The notes beneath the pieces were generated by a model that worked only from the letters and a program-made list of their open reading frames with translations, did no database searches and was not told the DNA's origin. From Adineta ricciae (taxonomy: Eukaryota; Rotifera; Eurotatoria; Adinetida; Adinetidae): a DNA stretch of 64,000 nucleotides. Numbering within the stretch: the first letter of the stretch is position 1; each line of letters opens with the position of its first letter. A program made the position numbers and the translations under genes. Location: NCBI GenBank assembly GCA_905250025.1, contig CAJNOJ010000249.1:62001-126000 (forward strand), given 5' to 3'. Below, one piece after another: positions 21,509 through 32,392 of the stretch.

Positions 21509-22520
21509 AGAAACAATTTATCCCGATAAGAAAACGCACGTGATAAAAAATCGACGGATTAACGGTTTTTACCTGAATTTTACTCGAATTTTTCATATTT
21601 TCTTCTTGTGAAATCGTGTTCATCACAACCACGACATCGAATGGAGATTTATTAATCCTTTCTATAGTCGGGCCACTAGATATTCCATGACTGCAAATTG
21701 CGTAAATTTTACTTGCACCTGCACTCAATAATCTATCATTAAACGAGAAAAACAAACATATTTCACATCTTCAAAATTCTTTGTCGTTACTTTTGTGATG
21801 CACATTCAAGTGCTCCGCATGTATCTACGAATATTTTCATAAGAAACATATATGAACCGGGAATATGCACTTTACATACCAGCTATGTCGCCAACGAGAA
21901 TAGCAGTACGATCGGTGACATCACCAACCAGCACTATTCAATCAATTTCGTTCGCTCGTTTTCGCTCCTTATGAATCAAGGCAAAATCAAAGAAATCCAT
22001 CGAATAACAGCCGGTTCTGCAAAAGATTATCAACAGGAATATCGAAAAATCTCTACAAAAACCGCTTTAATTAAAACCAAAATTCCACTTCGTGTTGTTT
22101 TCTTTACATGAATTTGTGATGCATGTAAATCCATCGTGATGATATGGTCAGCACCAGCAACACTCAACGTCCGTTTCAATTCTCTTACTTTATCTTTTCG
22201 ATCTTGTCGTGCATAAGGAAAATATGGAACGGCAGTGACTCGTGATGCTGAAGCTATTTTACATGCATTGATCATAATCAATAATTTCATAAGATTAGCA
22301 TTGATTTCCCCACAGCCACTTTGAACAATAAAAAACATCTTCACCACGTACAGATTCATTGATTTCCACACTTCATACAAAGGTCAGAAGGACAATTTGA
22401 ACAACTTCGTTTACCTTGTTTCTCGATTACTAAATTTCTTTGTTATGACTCTTCCTGGCTCGAGACCGAGTCGAGCACACTCGGATGAGATGATCCACCA
22501 AATACCTTGATTTTCGGCAT
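21491..22520 (-). pseudogene. Decayed ribose-phosphate pyrophosphokinase (PRPP synthetase)
   Basis: Exon-sized pieces of PRPS follow in order on the minus strand: MPKIKVFGGSSH (start 22520), [55 protein letters not shown] (the catalytic flexible loop) and [18 protein letters not shown]. Then come [46 protein letters not shown] and [14 protein letters not shown], ending with SSKIQ and LDI. Several short introns are still visible. It is broken by a frameshift after SSHP, an extra T in a T-run after RGED, loss of the RAPISA segment, and an in-frame TGA (21940-21938). The last roughly 25 residues are missing. PRPS makes phosphoribosyl pyrophosphate for nucleotide synthesis; a functional copy must exist elsewhere. 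Confidence 0.75.
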
Positions 22521-23975
22521 CCTTGTAGTCAATGATGGACGATGTTCTAAAATACTTGATAAGTTCGTATAAGAACCTTGATTACAGTTCGAATCTATTT
22601 GATTTTTCAAATAATGTTCATTTGAATGCAGCAATGCATTATTATCATCTAAAATATTTCGATGAAAAAAGAAACAAGTTCTCATTGACTCTCGTTATGT
22701 TTTTCATCGGGGAAAGAACATCATGCTAAAATGCAACGGGAAGAAGACAAAACGTAGGTGAATAGCTACTCTACTTACGTAAATGATGATTTTCTTCGAT
22801 TTTCGTAATGAGATGTTATCGATGAGAGTAGTAATAGTGGTACCGATCTTGACGAAGAGAAAAAAATAACGAGAAGGGAAAACACGTTGCTTTTAATCTT
22901 GATATTATTTCGTTTATTTTCTCTTTCTTCTCTTCTGTTTAGAAATTCTGAAATTCGTCATCTGATTAGCCTAATGGAAAGAAAAGCTACAATAGACGAT
23001 AAATGGAAAAAAGATCGCTGCATGAACTTTTACTTTATTTTCAATATCCATTTCCTCTCTTCTTTCCCTCATTTACTATTCAACGAGTAAATATCATGGA
23101 GTACTCACCTCTCAACAAAAAACAGCTTTCTTTCTTGTTATTGTTTTTCTCAGCGATTTCGACAAGAGAATAAATAGATCAAAAGACTTTGGATATAAAC
23201 ACAAGAGCAGAAAGTCGGTTCTGTTGCTTTCTTACGAGAGAAAATATATTCGAACAGGAGAAAAATATTACCGACCATAATAGAAGACAAAAGTCACATC
23301 GTTATGTATATTCCTGTACGATATTGTTATTGGCAATACTAACATCGAGTCGGTGTTCTCGCTACCGAAAGATAACTTGCGTACGTCGAAATAAACAAGA
23401 GTATCTTAATTATTCTCTACTGTGGAGCGAAACAAATGTTGATATGAAATTAATAAACTACTTTTTGCATCTGAACTCGATAGTCCTTTCGCAAATCAAC
23501 CATATAAAAGGCTACGAAGACCGAACTTGAACGATATACCCATTAGTCATAAGATTCTCGATGGGAAAGAGAAAAATCGTACCCTTTGATCACGTTTTTC
23601 AAGTGAGTACGAATTAAAAATACAAGTCATAATGAAGAGAAATGTATCATACCACTCGTTCATTACATCGGATGATTTATGAATAGATGTCACTATTGAA
23701 TGCATTCAATGATACTCAACGTATCTTCATTCGTTGGCAATTTTGACGACTCAGTCCTCATACATTGAAGATCATTTCCACATTAGCTTATCACATCATC
23801 GCTACTTTTCGCGTTTCACAATAGAAATCGACTTCATCTTAATAAGAGTTACCGAGAAAACTATCGTGCAACTAGACGACGTCTTTTATCAAATTAAAAC
23901 GCATTTACATACACCATCTTCAGCTTGGCTAATGACATTGATTAATGTTTAGTAAAGAAGAAAAGTGTTTATTTT
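22521..23975. other. Intergenic region
   Basis: About 1.45 kb of AT-rich DNA. Several frames of 60-113 codons occur but none has a motif, plausible composition or splice partner. No repeats or RNA genes noticed. Confidence 0.4.
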
Positions 23976-23984
23976 GTGAACTTG

Positions 23985-24509
23985 ATGAATAATACAACTG
24001 AATTGAATATTTGTTCAAATCAACACCATGAACGCAGCAAAGAAGTGCTGACAAACAGAGAAAAACGTGCGATGTATATGGTTCAATTGCGAGGCGAGAG
24101 AGATTCCGAATATCGTCGAATTGAACGCGAAAATAACGCTCGTGCTATGCGAAGAAAACGTTTGGAAGATCCACTTTATCGGGAAAACGAACGACAACGA
24201 AATCGTGCACATATGGCGACAATTCGTCGAGAAAATTCACTCTATCGTCAACAAGAACACTTGAAAAATCGTCATCGAATGGCATCAAAACGTCACTCAT
24301 TACCACAACCAGCTCAAACCAATTCCATCTACAAAACATTAGAAAACAATTTACAATCATCGCACATTTCGTTCATTCCATATCGAACAAATTTCGAAAT
24401 CTCAACTGATCCAAAGCAACGAACTGAATACAAATTTCTTCAGTATCTTGATGTTTTCTGTCGACAAAATGATATCACTTCTCATTCAGATAATGACACT
24501 CCAAGTTAA
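23985..24509 (+). CDS. STPR-like 23-residue repeat protein
   Basis: From the first ATG (23985) the frame gives 174 aa. Residues 36-58, 59-81 and 82-103 are three consecutive repeats of 23, 23 and 22 residues. Each runs R-x-x-D/N-x-x-Y-R, then a charged N-x-x-R-A/H stretch, ending in M-x-x-R/K. A partial repeat precedes them. This period and the arginine-rich helical composition match the STPR (score-and-three-amino-acid peptide repeat) DNA-binding domain known from silkworm FMBP-1. The C-terminal third is polar without motif. A nuclear DNA-binding role is the best inference. There is no intron. It could instead be a fragment of a transposon-associated protein, since similar arginine-rich repeats occur near some transposases. 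Confidence 0.6.
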   Translation: MNNTTELNICSNQHHERSKEVLTNREKRAMYMVQLRGERDSEYRRIERENNARAMRRKRLEDPLYRENERQRNRAHMATIRRENSLYRQQEHLKNRHRMASKRHSLPQPAQTNSIYKTLENNLQSSHISFIPYRTNFEISTDPKQRTEYKFLQYLDVFCRQNDITSHSDNDTPS

Positions 24510-24780
24510 TTTGTATATAAAAGCTATTCATAGCTATATTTCATTTGAAAAGCAGCAAAGAAATCTATTTTACAGTCCAATTGCCAAGTTTTGAATAAAA
24601 TACTAATTGAAAATTTTCAAAGCAATATGTACTTAATACAGATCAATAACCATTAAAATAATGAACGATATGCACTACTTGCTGAGTTCTGAAAGCCACC
24701 GTCAGCATAGGGATCATCAAATAGCGCAAAGCTTCATCGGGATTTTCACTTAATATGCGCGTTTGATACAGCTGGTTGAC

Positions 24781-25070
24781 GATATTGCCCTAAATGAAGA
24801 ATTGTTATTCGAGATCGAAAAGAAGTTAAATCGACCGCATTTGTTCAAACCGAGTGAGCGAAGGAGATTGTTAAAGCGATTGTTTGCATTTTCAGAAAAA
24901 ATCGGATGGATTCGATGATATATGACGGCGATGCTGATGATTTAATCGACTATAGACAATTAGCATTGTGACGAGTAATAAGATTGTTAAAAGACACGCA
25001 AGAAATACTAGAAGAACAGTTTGACCCGTACGACGGGGTAGCTCAACATTATCGAAACACATTCGAATGA
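24781..25070 (+). pseudogene. Unidentified decayed coding fragment
   Basis: A frame of about 40 codons (ELLFEIEKKLNRPHLFKPSE and on to LKRLFAFSEK) is followed, one frame shift later, by about 50 codons (DADDLIDYRQLAL, stop, RVIRLLKDTQEILEEQFDPY, ending YRNTFE). Both have protein-like composition while the surrounding DNA does not. I do not recognise the family. An in-frame TGA lies between LAL and RVIRLL. Confidence 0.35.
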
Positions 25071-26172
25071 GAAGGATCGCCGGAGTTTATGTAATTTGGT
25101 TTTACTTTTCATTTTCAAAGCATCGATTATTTTTCTGTTTGAAATTTATTAAACATTTTGCACAATTTGGAGCATCGATTTGATCCCCCGGGATATGGCT
25201 TAACTAAATAAAACGAGATGGAAATCGATTTCAGTTGAAGTATGACATACTTGTCAATAGACTAGCTGTCATTGTTGCTCTCAAAGTAGTTTATGAAGTT
25301 TCGTCTTAGAAGAAAATTACTTTGAGCAAAAGAAATGATAAAAAAAGAGATGAAGCAGCATAAGAGATTCTTGAAAAACACGATTTTGTACATTTTTGTT
25401 TGACACACTTTGTTATATACTATTATTAATCATATCAACAAATGACAATAAGAGAAAAAAAACATGAGGGTGATTAATGAGAAACATAATTACAAAGTGA
25501 TTCATGAGTTTCTGAGCTCATAATATACATCAACACAAGTGGCAGCTATCAAATGTTGTTGCACGACTTATGTTCTTTTAAAAACTTTGAGAACGATTCA
25601 ACAGAATATCTCCATGGGTTCTGAAAGACGATCAGTTGAGAATTCCGGATGTATTTCGCTTCATTCTCTTACGTCATGTGGGTGTGTCCAATCTAGAAAG
25701 TATTTGAAACAATAAAATAACTACAACATTTCCGTGTATAATCGATTAGAGTGATCATTACTATCGTCTCCAAAAAACTTTCAAAATGCGACAAAATCAA
25801 AAATGAACAATAATTGTCCTCTAGAATCACTCGTCTTTGCCGACGACTACATTGTCTAGGACGATTCGGTCTATTCTTTTTTTTAAACGTACCGCGGTGT
25901 ATTTTCGCACGTAAGTAAAAAACAATCAGGTGCAGATAAATAGTGATCACTAATATATCATAGGTTTATGCATATGAATATAACAAATATTATTCTCTTC
26001 ACAATAAGCGTCTAATTATCTATATAATCTTGCGATCGAAAAAATACTTTTTGTTTTTCTATTCAAAATATATAGTCATCCTATAGTATGAGTTGGCATA
26101 ACATAAATACTACTGCATCAAAAACGCCCCTTTTCGCCCTCAGTATCAGATTGTCGCACACAATATAATGTC

Positions 26173-26180
26173 TATAAATA
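26173..26180 (+). promoter_or_regulatory. TATA box of the secreted PAN-like gene
   Basis: TATAAATA about 120 bp upstream of the start codon at 26293. The distance leaves room for a short 5' UTR, possibly with an intron from GTATTG near 26231 to the TTTAG just before 26281. Confidence 0.4.
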
Positions 26181-26292
26181 CATATCCTAAGTATCATTTA
26201 TACAATAGTTCATCTCCATTTGATAGCAAAGTATTGTGTGATTATATTTATTATTTAGATTCAATATTCTTTTCCATTTAGGATTCACGAAA

Positions 26293-26735
26293 ATGAATTC
26301 ATCAATTCTGGCTTTTGCCCTTCTTGCCTTTATGGTGATCAGCCAAAGCAATGCACGGTTAATCAGACAAGACTTTGCCGATGACGATTTTGATCAAGAC
26401 TTATTTGAACAAAAACGAGGTATTTTCAGCTCTATAATAAAACTGTTCTCATCATCATTGAATTAACAATCGTATTTTCTATTCCAGATGCACCAACGCA
26501 CACCAGATGTACAAACATTGTTAAAGGCCAAGATTCGAATGGTGGTGACATAGGTGCTATTAATCCAGGACACGTTCTCAGTGCTAGTGCTTGTGCTGCA
26601 TTATGTGAAACAGTTGCTATTTGTGATCACTGGACATTTCACGTCAACGACGCCGAATGTTGGCTCAAGGATAAACCATCGCAAATGCAAGACAGTCCTA
26701 ATTCGTATACAGGCAGTTGTACCAAGTCGGAATAA
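26293..26735 (+). CDS. Small secreted PAN/apple-like protein
   Basis: Two exons, 26293-26419 and 26488-26735, with a 68-bp GT-AG intron (phase 1), give 124 aa; no single frame shows the whole gene. Residues 1-21 are a classic signal peptide (MNSSILAFALLAFMVISQ, cleavage after SNA). An acidic pro-region ending in KR (residues 41-42) follows. The mature part has six cysteines (RC, AC, LC, IC, EC, SC) with SACAALCETVAICDHW and ECWLKD. This is the spacing of a short PAN/apple domain, where C-x3-C helices face a beta sheet. The predicted product is an extracellular binding protein. An AATAAA lies 55 bp after the stop (26790-26795). Confidence 0.65.
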
Positions 26736-27431
26736 ACTTCCGTTCACTGGTATAAGAACGCGGTAACTGTATGACTTTGATTAGACTGAAATAAATCAAT
26801 CTCTTAGTTCCACTAAACTAACTTCTATCAACTAATATTCAATCTTTTGAGTGTTCCCTTTGTCAGTGCTATTTTCTCTATACTATCTATAAACTTTCCA
26901 AGTTTATCAAAAGTAAATTCTTTTCTCAATGCGGAGAAGCAAAGACGAAGTTGTAAGACAAAAAACACGTGTGAATAAAGTGCATTCGCAGGAGAAATAT
27001 AGTACAGATCAAAGTCGCAAAAAAGATTTTGAGGATGGGATAGTAGTAATACAGTAAAACGGTGAAAGGTAAGAGAATTGCAACAAATCGAATCGTATCT
27101 ATATGAGAGTAGAAGTGATCCAAAAAAAGGCAAACAATTCGATAAACTATTCAAGCATAGAAAAATCAAATATATCAATTGACAACAAAGAATAAAGTCC
27201 TGGACAAATAAAAAAAAGATAAATATCCTGAATTAGTGGCTGCAATTTTACTAGATATCATAATCAATACGAAGTATTACACCTCATAAATGAGAGAAAA
27301 TAAATCAGTAGTAATTAATCATATATCACCTACAAATGATCTTAACAAAAATTTATTAAAAATATTCTAAATTCAATTTTTGTAAGATATGTTTTTCCAT
27401 CTTTACAAAAAAGTTATTTTTCGATATTTTC
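26736..27431. other. Intergenic region
   Basis: About 700 bp, very AT-rich. The polyadenylation signal of the secreted gene lies at 26790-26795. No gene recognised in the rest. Confidence 0.4.
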
Positions 27432-28060
27432 TTAGCAATTCATTTCCGATCGAATCATTGTTTCATGTGTCGCAAACGGTTCGTTTTTGACTGGTGATAA
27501 TGCTGGAGTTGAACAAGCACTTGTCTTATCATCACATGTCGAAAGTGGAGATGAGCATTGATCAACCGATTCACGACGATGAGTTCAACTCACTTTAGAA
27601 TTGAATTCAACTGTTTCAAATACATGATGTTCTTCAGCATGTAAAAGAGCAGAGGGGAAAATCAACTGTTGACAAAGATCCTATGTCTCGATCAATGTGC
27701 TTTTCTGTTGTGGTTGTGCGCTTGGGACAATTGAATATTTTCATACGTGAAATTGTTGTCAGTAGTTGTCCATTCTTATAATCAGGTATTCGCATCGATG
27801 CAGATAAAAGTATCGTTGTTGATTCTTGATTCGAGTTCACTTGATGATTTGTGATGAGTCGCTGCATGGCACGTTAATTTCGTTCGATCAAATAAGATAA
27901 TGGATCGTGATGTTTGTTCGATGGTGATGATAATGAAGAGTTATCACTTTTCTCTTGTAAAACATGGTTTAATGGTAAATCTGACGATGAACGTGAACAA
28001 CGTGATGGAGTGGAGATGGGCTGACCACTGGGAAGGTTTTGTTTGGAAAGAGAGGAACGA
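27432..28060 (-). pseudogene. Decayed serine/threonine-rich coding relic
   Basis: On the minus strand, protein-like sequence runs about 200 codons with at least two in-frame stops and one frame change. It runs from LPSGQPISTPSRCSRSSSDL through NKHHDPLSYLIERN, MQRLITNHQVNSNQESTTIL, FNCPKRTTTTEKH and HAEEHHVFETVEFN to CSTPALSPVKNEPF, ending in a TAA at 27434-27432. The composition (Ser, Thr, Pro, His, Asn) is that of a disordered tail of a regulator. I cannot name the family. Nothing catalytic is visible. Confidence 0.4.
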
Positions 28061-28789
28061 TATGTTACAAAGGTGACAGTGAGAGTAAAGGTGATTTATT
28101 CGAAGTTGAGCAGTTCGTTCTTTTTCTATCTGACGAGTCTATTTCATGAAAGTTCATGTGCATGTGTGAAGAGGACTTTTGGGTAAATGATGACGTTACC
28201 TCGAGAAGACGAAATGTTCATCGACGTTCTGTTTCATTTTGAATTAATTTTCTTATTGACTTGTCGAAATGACCAAAGCTTTCATCTGGCCAGATAAACG
28301 ATTGAATTATCTCCGTCACCAAAACGTAGTACTTCTAAGGAGATTTACTGTCAAGGGTTTTCTCATAAGTGTTAGTGACATCTATTATGAAATTAAGGTA
28401 AGTTTATTCATGAGAGAAATTGGACTTCTGACTTTTGATTCGTATAAATAGATACGAGGTGAGTAAATTCAAGAATGGTAAAAATGAACGCTATCGATTG
28501 GACTCTTCATGCTGCAAGCATTGAGATTGTGAAAAGCTTTGTTCGACATGTGTCGACAGCTATGTGAATCTGGTAGTGAACAACGCAAAAGAAATAAATA
28601 ATATTTTTTCATCGTCAACCTCAATCATTAATTAATTTTTCTCGTAAAGCCTCCATTCTATACCAGGACCTAATACGCACAGATCTCTCAGCTTCACTCC
28701 TTAAAGCTTCTATCATAGTTGCACGTGAGCCTTATTCGTTTATTTTTTTTCTTAACTCTCACGGTAACTGTCCGATAAAAATAGTCGAC
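28061..28789. other. Intergenic region
   Basis: About 730 bp. One 60-codon frame (28269-28451) without motif is the only open stretch. Contains the promoter region of the GST-like gene. Confidence 0.4.
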
Positions 28790-29830
28790 ATGCAATCGAT
28801 TGTTTTGTATCAAATTCCATTTTCACATTTTTGTGACAAAGTACGATGGGGACTAGAATTTTATTCTTTACCGTATGAAGCTGTCAACTTCACTGGTCGT
28901 CAAACACCCGCATACATAAAAGCTCCACGAGAAGTACAAAAATTAACACCACTTATCGAAGATCCAAATAATGATTCGTTTTTTCTCTCCGATTCCACAC
29001 CAATTCTCCTTTATCTCGACGAACGTTACGGAAACAAGCCAAAATTATTTCCAGTCAATAAAAAAGACGAAATTGTTCAGTATTGTCTTACTTTAGACAG
29101 TGGATTAGGTTTATATGCTCGCCGTCTAGCTTATCTCTATATAATTAGTGAACATCCAGCAATTCTATCTGCTCTGGTTGACTTTCGATACGACAAGAGT
29201 TCTTGTAATGATTGGAAATCTTATTTTCTCGGTTTAGCTGGTTCTTGCGTGATTATATCTCGGGTGGGAGTCGATCGAATTCAAGAAGAACATATTTTCG
29301 AGAAGACAATATGTGTTCTCGATGAAATTCAAAACGATATCCAAGGAAAGGAATATTTATTCGACAACCAATTTACAGCTGCTGATCTAACATTAACTTC
29401 ACTTATGGCTCCATTAAGTCTTGTGCCAGGTATCCACGAAAAATACAGAGTGATATTCGATTACTGCGACCGTATGCGGAAATTACACGATCCAAAAAAA
29501 GATTATAAATCAAATGCTCAACGGCTCTATGAAACTCGACCGAAAAAGTCGTTTCCGATCGTCCGAAGTATTATCTGGTTGCTTCTTTCAATTTTCTTGT
29601 ATCCGTTACAATTTCTTTTTGCGAAAGATTTAAAGAAGAAACCGGAATTACAGTACCCATCGAATGATGCTGAAAAGAAAGCAAAAAATGACGTTCGAGT
29701 GTTAAAATGGGCTTCAAAGATTGAATCATTGAAATTTTTCCTGAGAAGCTTTTGCATTTATTGTCTTATACTACCGAAACAACTGGAACACGTTCAAAAC
29801 GAAGAAAAGAAACTTCTAAGTAAGGAATAG
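28790..29830 (+). CDS. Glutathione S-transferase-like membrane protein
   Basis: Intronless 346-aa protein. Residues 1-80 form a thioredoxin-fold GST N-domain (VLYQIPFSHFCDKVRWGLEF). C15 sits at the position of the catalytic cysteine of omega/glutaredoxin-like GSTs. SDSTPILLYLDERYG is the glutathione-binding S/T loop. An all-helical C-domain follows, with QFTAADLTLTSLMAPL (the N-capping box and hydrophobic staple region). About residues 255-275 are strongly hydrophobic (IIWLLLSIFLYPLQFLF) with a lysine-rich tail, suggesting membrane attachment. Predicted role: glutathione-dependent reduction or conjugation at a membrane. Bacterial GSTs of the same shape exist, and transfer is possible but not shown. 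Confidence 0.75.
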   Translation: MQSIVLYQIPFSHFCDKVRWGLEFYSLPYEAVNFTGRQTPAYIKAPREVQKLTPLIEDPNNDSFFLSDSTPILLYLDERYGNKPKLFPVNKKDEIVQYCLTLDSGLGLYARRLAYLYIISEHPAILSALVDFRYDKSSCNDWKSYFLGLAGSCVIISRVGVDRIQEEHIFEKTICVLDEIQNDIQGKEYLFDNQFTAADLTLTSLMAPLSLVPGIHEKYRVIFDYCDRMRKLHDPKKDYKSNAQRLYETRPKKSFPIVRSIIWLLLSIFLYPLQFLFAKDLKKKPELQYPSNDAEKKAKNDVRVLKWASKIESLKFFLRSFCIYCLILPKQLEHVQNEEKKLLSKE

Positions 29831-30664
29831 CATTCATTGTGGTGTCTACTTTTTTATCATGAAATAAAAAAGAAAAATAGAACTCAGAATATCGGAATAC
29901 GATTGGTGATCATGAGCCGCCATAAGTTAATAATCTGCATACTCCTGCAACGTTGTATCCGCGATAACCGCTACTTCTGATTTTTGCATATAAAATCAGA
30001 GAAGCATTTTCTTTCGAAATAACCGTGAGATTGTTTCAAATTAATTTTTTTAGAAGAAAAGATATTCTAGAACACCGACTGATGATGTAGATTACACTAC
30101 AGAACAAGAAACAATTATCATTTATGGCATTGTCTGCAGTGGCAAAAAAGAAATTTCCTATGTACAAAGTCTCTTCGAACAACAGCGACTTTCGTCACTT
30201 GTGGTAATGTGCAAAGATAATGTTATAAGTACATTCGAAATCTACGAACACATTTTATGGTGTGAAGCACTACAAATCTGAGTATATCCTTGAGTAGAGC
30301 CTAAATATTGCCAATTGCCATCGGCATACAAGAGAAAAAGAACGCGCTCAAAATATTGGAGTTTCATACACCAGACGAAAGTCATAAACTATCAATAAAA
30401 ATATACAGTTGATGAAAAAATGTACTTTTTTCTCGTTTATTGCGTTTCTGTCACGTTTGTCAAACAAAACGAGAAAGAAAAACAAAGAACGAAAAAGAAA
30501 GTAGAAATCAATATTATTGCATATGTAATCATATTTTCTGCTACTGCACAAAATCAATTCGAACGATGTTGATGGTCAAGGTCGTCTCACGTTTTACTCA
30601 AAAGCAATAATTTTGACTGTGGGTACCCAGTATTTCTCAATTTTTTTCTTCTTCAACTGAATAA
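29831..30664. other. Intergenic region
   Basis: About 830 bp of AT-rich DNA. AATAAA occurs about 30 bp past the GST stop. No gene recognised. Confidence 0.4.
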
Positions 30665-32311
30665 ATGTCAAAACTAAAGAGTCTCAAACAGAAATTCATC
30701 CGAACTAAATCCACTGAAAAACATCATCTAGTATTAAATCATGGTCACTCATCAAGAGCACCAAGTGAGAGAGATGGACTTGACGAAAACCATGTCAATC
30801 TTCTAACAAATTGGTTAGAACAACTGAACCGAGAACGGTTAATTACAAGGACCGATCAAAATGATATTGTGATTATGCCTGGTGGTAAACACGATCAAGC
30901 TCAACAAATATTCATCAATTACAACGATATCGATTCTTACATGAAAACAAGAGGAAATCAAGACCTGGACCCGAATGAAGCTGATATGATCAACATGTTA
31001 GACATTGCTCGTATATTACTTCGGTTTGAGTACGTTCAAGAATCGTCCGGACAGCTGTCATTCATGGCTCACACCATCGCATTGGATAGCAATGAATTGC
31101 AATGGTTAATGTCAATAATACGTGATGTTCGACCGAATTCTGAAACATTCGAAACTGATATCAAACTATACGATGGCGAAAGTACTCAAACATTATCTGT
31201 TCCATATGAGCACATGACACCGACAGACGACGTACGAACTGTAGCGATATATCTTTTTCAAAATGGCCATATCCGATACGATGCTGAAACAGGTTCTTAT
31301 GCTTATCGATATATCGAACCCGATGTTCTTCTTGATGAAAAAACCAAATCGCCCGAGCGTATAAGACAACATCATCTGCTCTCTTATCACATTCGACAGG
31401 TTTATGTAGACAAACAAAATAAACGCGTGGAAGTGGAATTTATCCATGAACCTGAGCGTTATCTTGTCCTACCAACGCACTGGTACTACCGAGCAGAAGA
31501 ACATGATTTCGATCGTAATTATATTATTGACATTTTACTGGCTAATGGTGGACGAGTCGAACATGATAAGTTCATTTTCAACAACGAAACATACTCGTTA
31601 CGAGAAGCTCGAAATATCAGGACAACGTCTGCAAGGACACAGTCAACAATGATGAAAATATTAAACTTAACGCCAAGACAAAAGCATGATCTTATTCGAT
31701 GCTATGTTGATTTAGTGATCGAAAATGACGGAACAAAACAAGATGAATCAAATGAGTTGGTCGTCTTAGAGAATCCGACTGATGGTCATCATTTATATTT
31801 CACGCCGGAGCATAGTCAGCTCATTCGACAAAATCAATTTCAACGACAAGACGTCATTCATATTCTGGTGAAAAACTCACAAATTCGACTAGATGAATCA
31901 GGCAGTTGGCTTTTGTACTATAATAAGCAACACATTAAACTACCATCATCAATCATTCCATCATCATCAACAATCACTGCGTCCGAACCATCTGTTAGTT
32001 TACAGGATATTTCGGAAGCCATGGCAGCAGTTCATGATGTTCAATCGGACAATTTCGAACAGTATCATCGTATTATTGATTATATGTGTCGACACGGGTT
32101 AATAACATGGGATAAGAAAGCTAAATTGATTCGACTCTACTTTACTGATCAAATTCTACTTTTACCAATGGATCATCTCCGATCCATTCTGGATCTGAGA
32201 ATCGTATCATCCGCTGTTGCACATGACAACGTTCTTCCTTTTCGAAGTCGACAACTATCGCACTGGTTATTGAATAATTCTTGTATGAAACTCGGCAGCT
32301 TTCGACAATAA
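30665..32311 (+). CDS. Uncharacterised repeat-built protein (548 aa)
   Basis: A long intact intronless frame with a basic N-terminal tail (KSLKQKFIRTKS), no signal peptide and no membrane helix. About eight units of 45-65 residues share one pattern: an amphipathic helix, then hydrophobic-x-x-x-G/N-x-I/V-x-x-D, then a beta hairpin with Y/F and a final I/L-x-L-P. Examples are LNRERLITRTDQNDIVIM, LFQNGHIRYDAETGSYAYRY, LLANGGRVEHDKFIFNN, LVKNSQIRLDESGSWLLYY and MCRHGLITWDKKAKLIRLYF. Helix plus short hairpin resembles a winged-helix wing, but I do not recognise the family. Probably a cytosolic scaffold or nucleic-acid-binding array; function unknown. Confidence 0.65.
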   Translation: MSKLKSLKQKFIRTKSTEKHHLVLNHGHSSRAPSERDGLDENHVNLLTNWLEQLNRERLITRTDQNDIVIMPGGKHDQAQQIFINYNDIDSYMKTRGNQDLDPNEADMINMLDIARILLRFEYVQESSGQLSFMAHTIALDSNELQWLMSIIRDVRPNSETFETDIKLYDGESTQTLSVPYEHMTPTDDVRTVAIYLFQNGHIRYDAETGSYAYRYIEPDVLLDEKTKSPERIRQHHLLSYHIRQVYVDKQNKRVEVEFIHEPERYLVLPTHWYYRAEEHDFDRNYIIDILLANGGRVEHDKFIFNNETYSLREARNIRTTSARTQSTMMKILNLTPRQKHDLIRCYVDLVIENDGTKQDESNELVVLENPTDGHHLYFTPEHSQLIRQNQFQRQDVIHILVKNSQIRLDESGSWLLYYNKQHIKLPSSIIPSSSTITASEPSVSLQDISEAMAAVHDVQSDNFEQYHRIIDYMCRHGLITWDKKAKLIRLYFTDQILLLPMDHLRSILDLRIVSSAVAHDNVLPFRSRQLSHWLLNNSCMKLGSFRQ

Positions 32312-32392
32312 TATCGTAGTTTTGAGAGTATTATTTTATTTCATTCAGTGATAGAAATTTCGTTTCTATGGTTTGTGATGTTGTTGTTGTTG
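32312..32392. other. Spacer between convergent genes
   Basis: Eighty bases with a short GTT run; no feature beyond probable 3' UTR. Confidence 0.3.

Larger units (their letters stand above)
24510..26292. other. Intergenic region with a small coding relic
   Basis: About 1.8 kb. Apart from a relic at 24781-25070 (listed separately) and the TATA box of the next gene, I see no gene. Oligo-A and oligo-T runs are frequent. Confidence 0.4.

Noticed and set aside
22887-23530. Open frames of 67 and 113 codons in the 22.5-23.9 kb gap.
   Set aside because: Composition matches random AT-rich sequence and no splice partner extends them.
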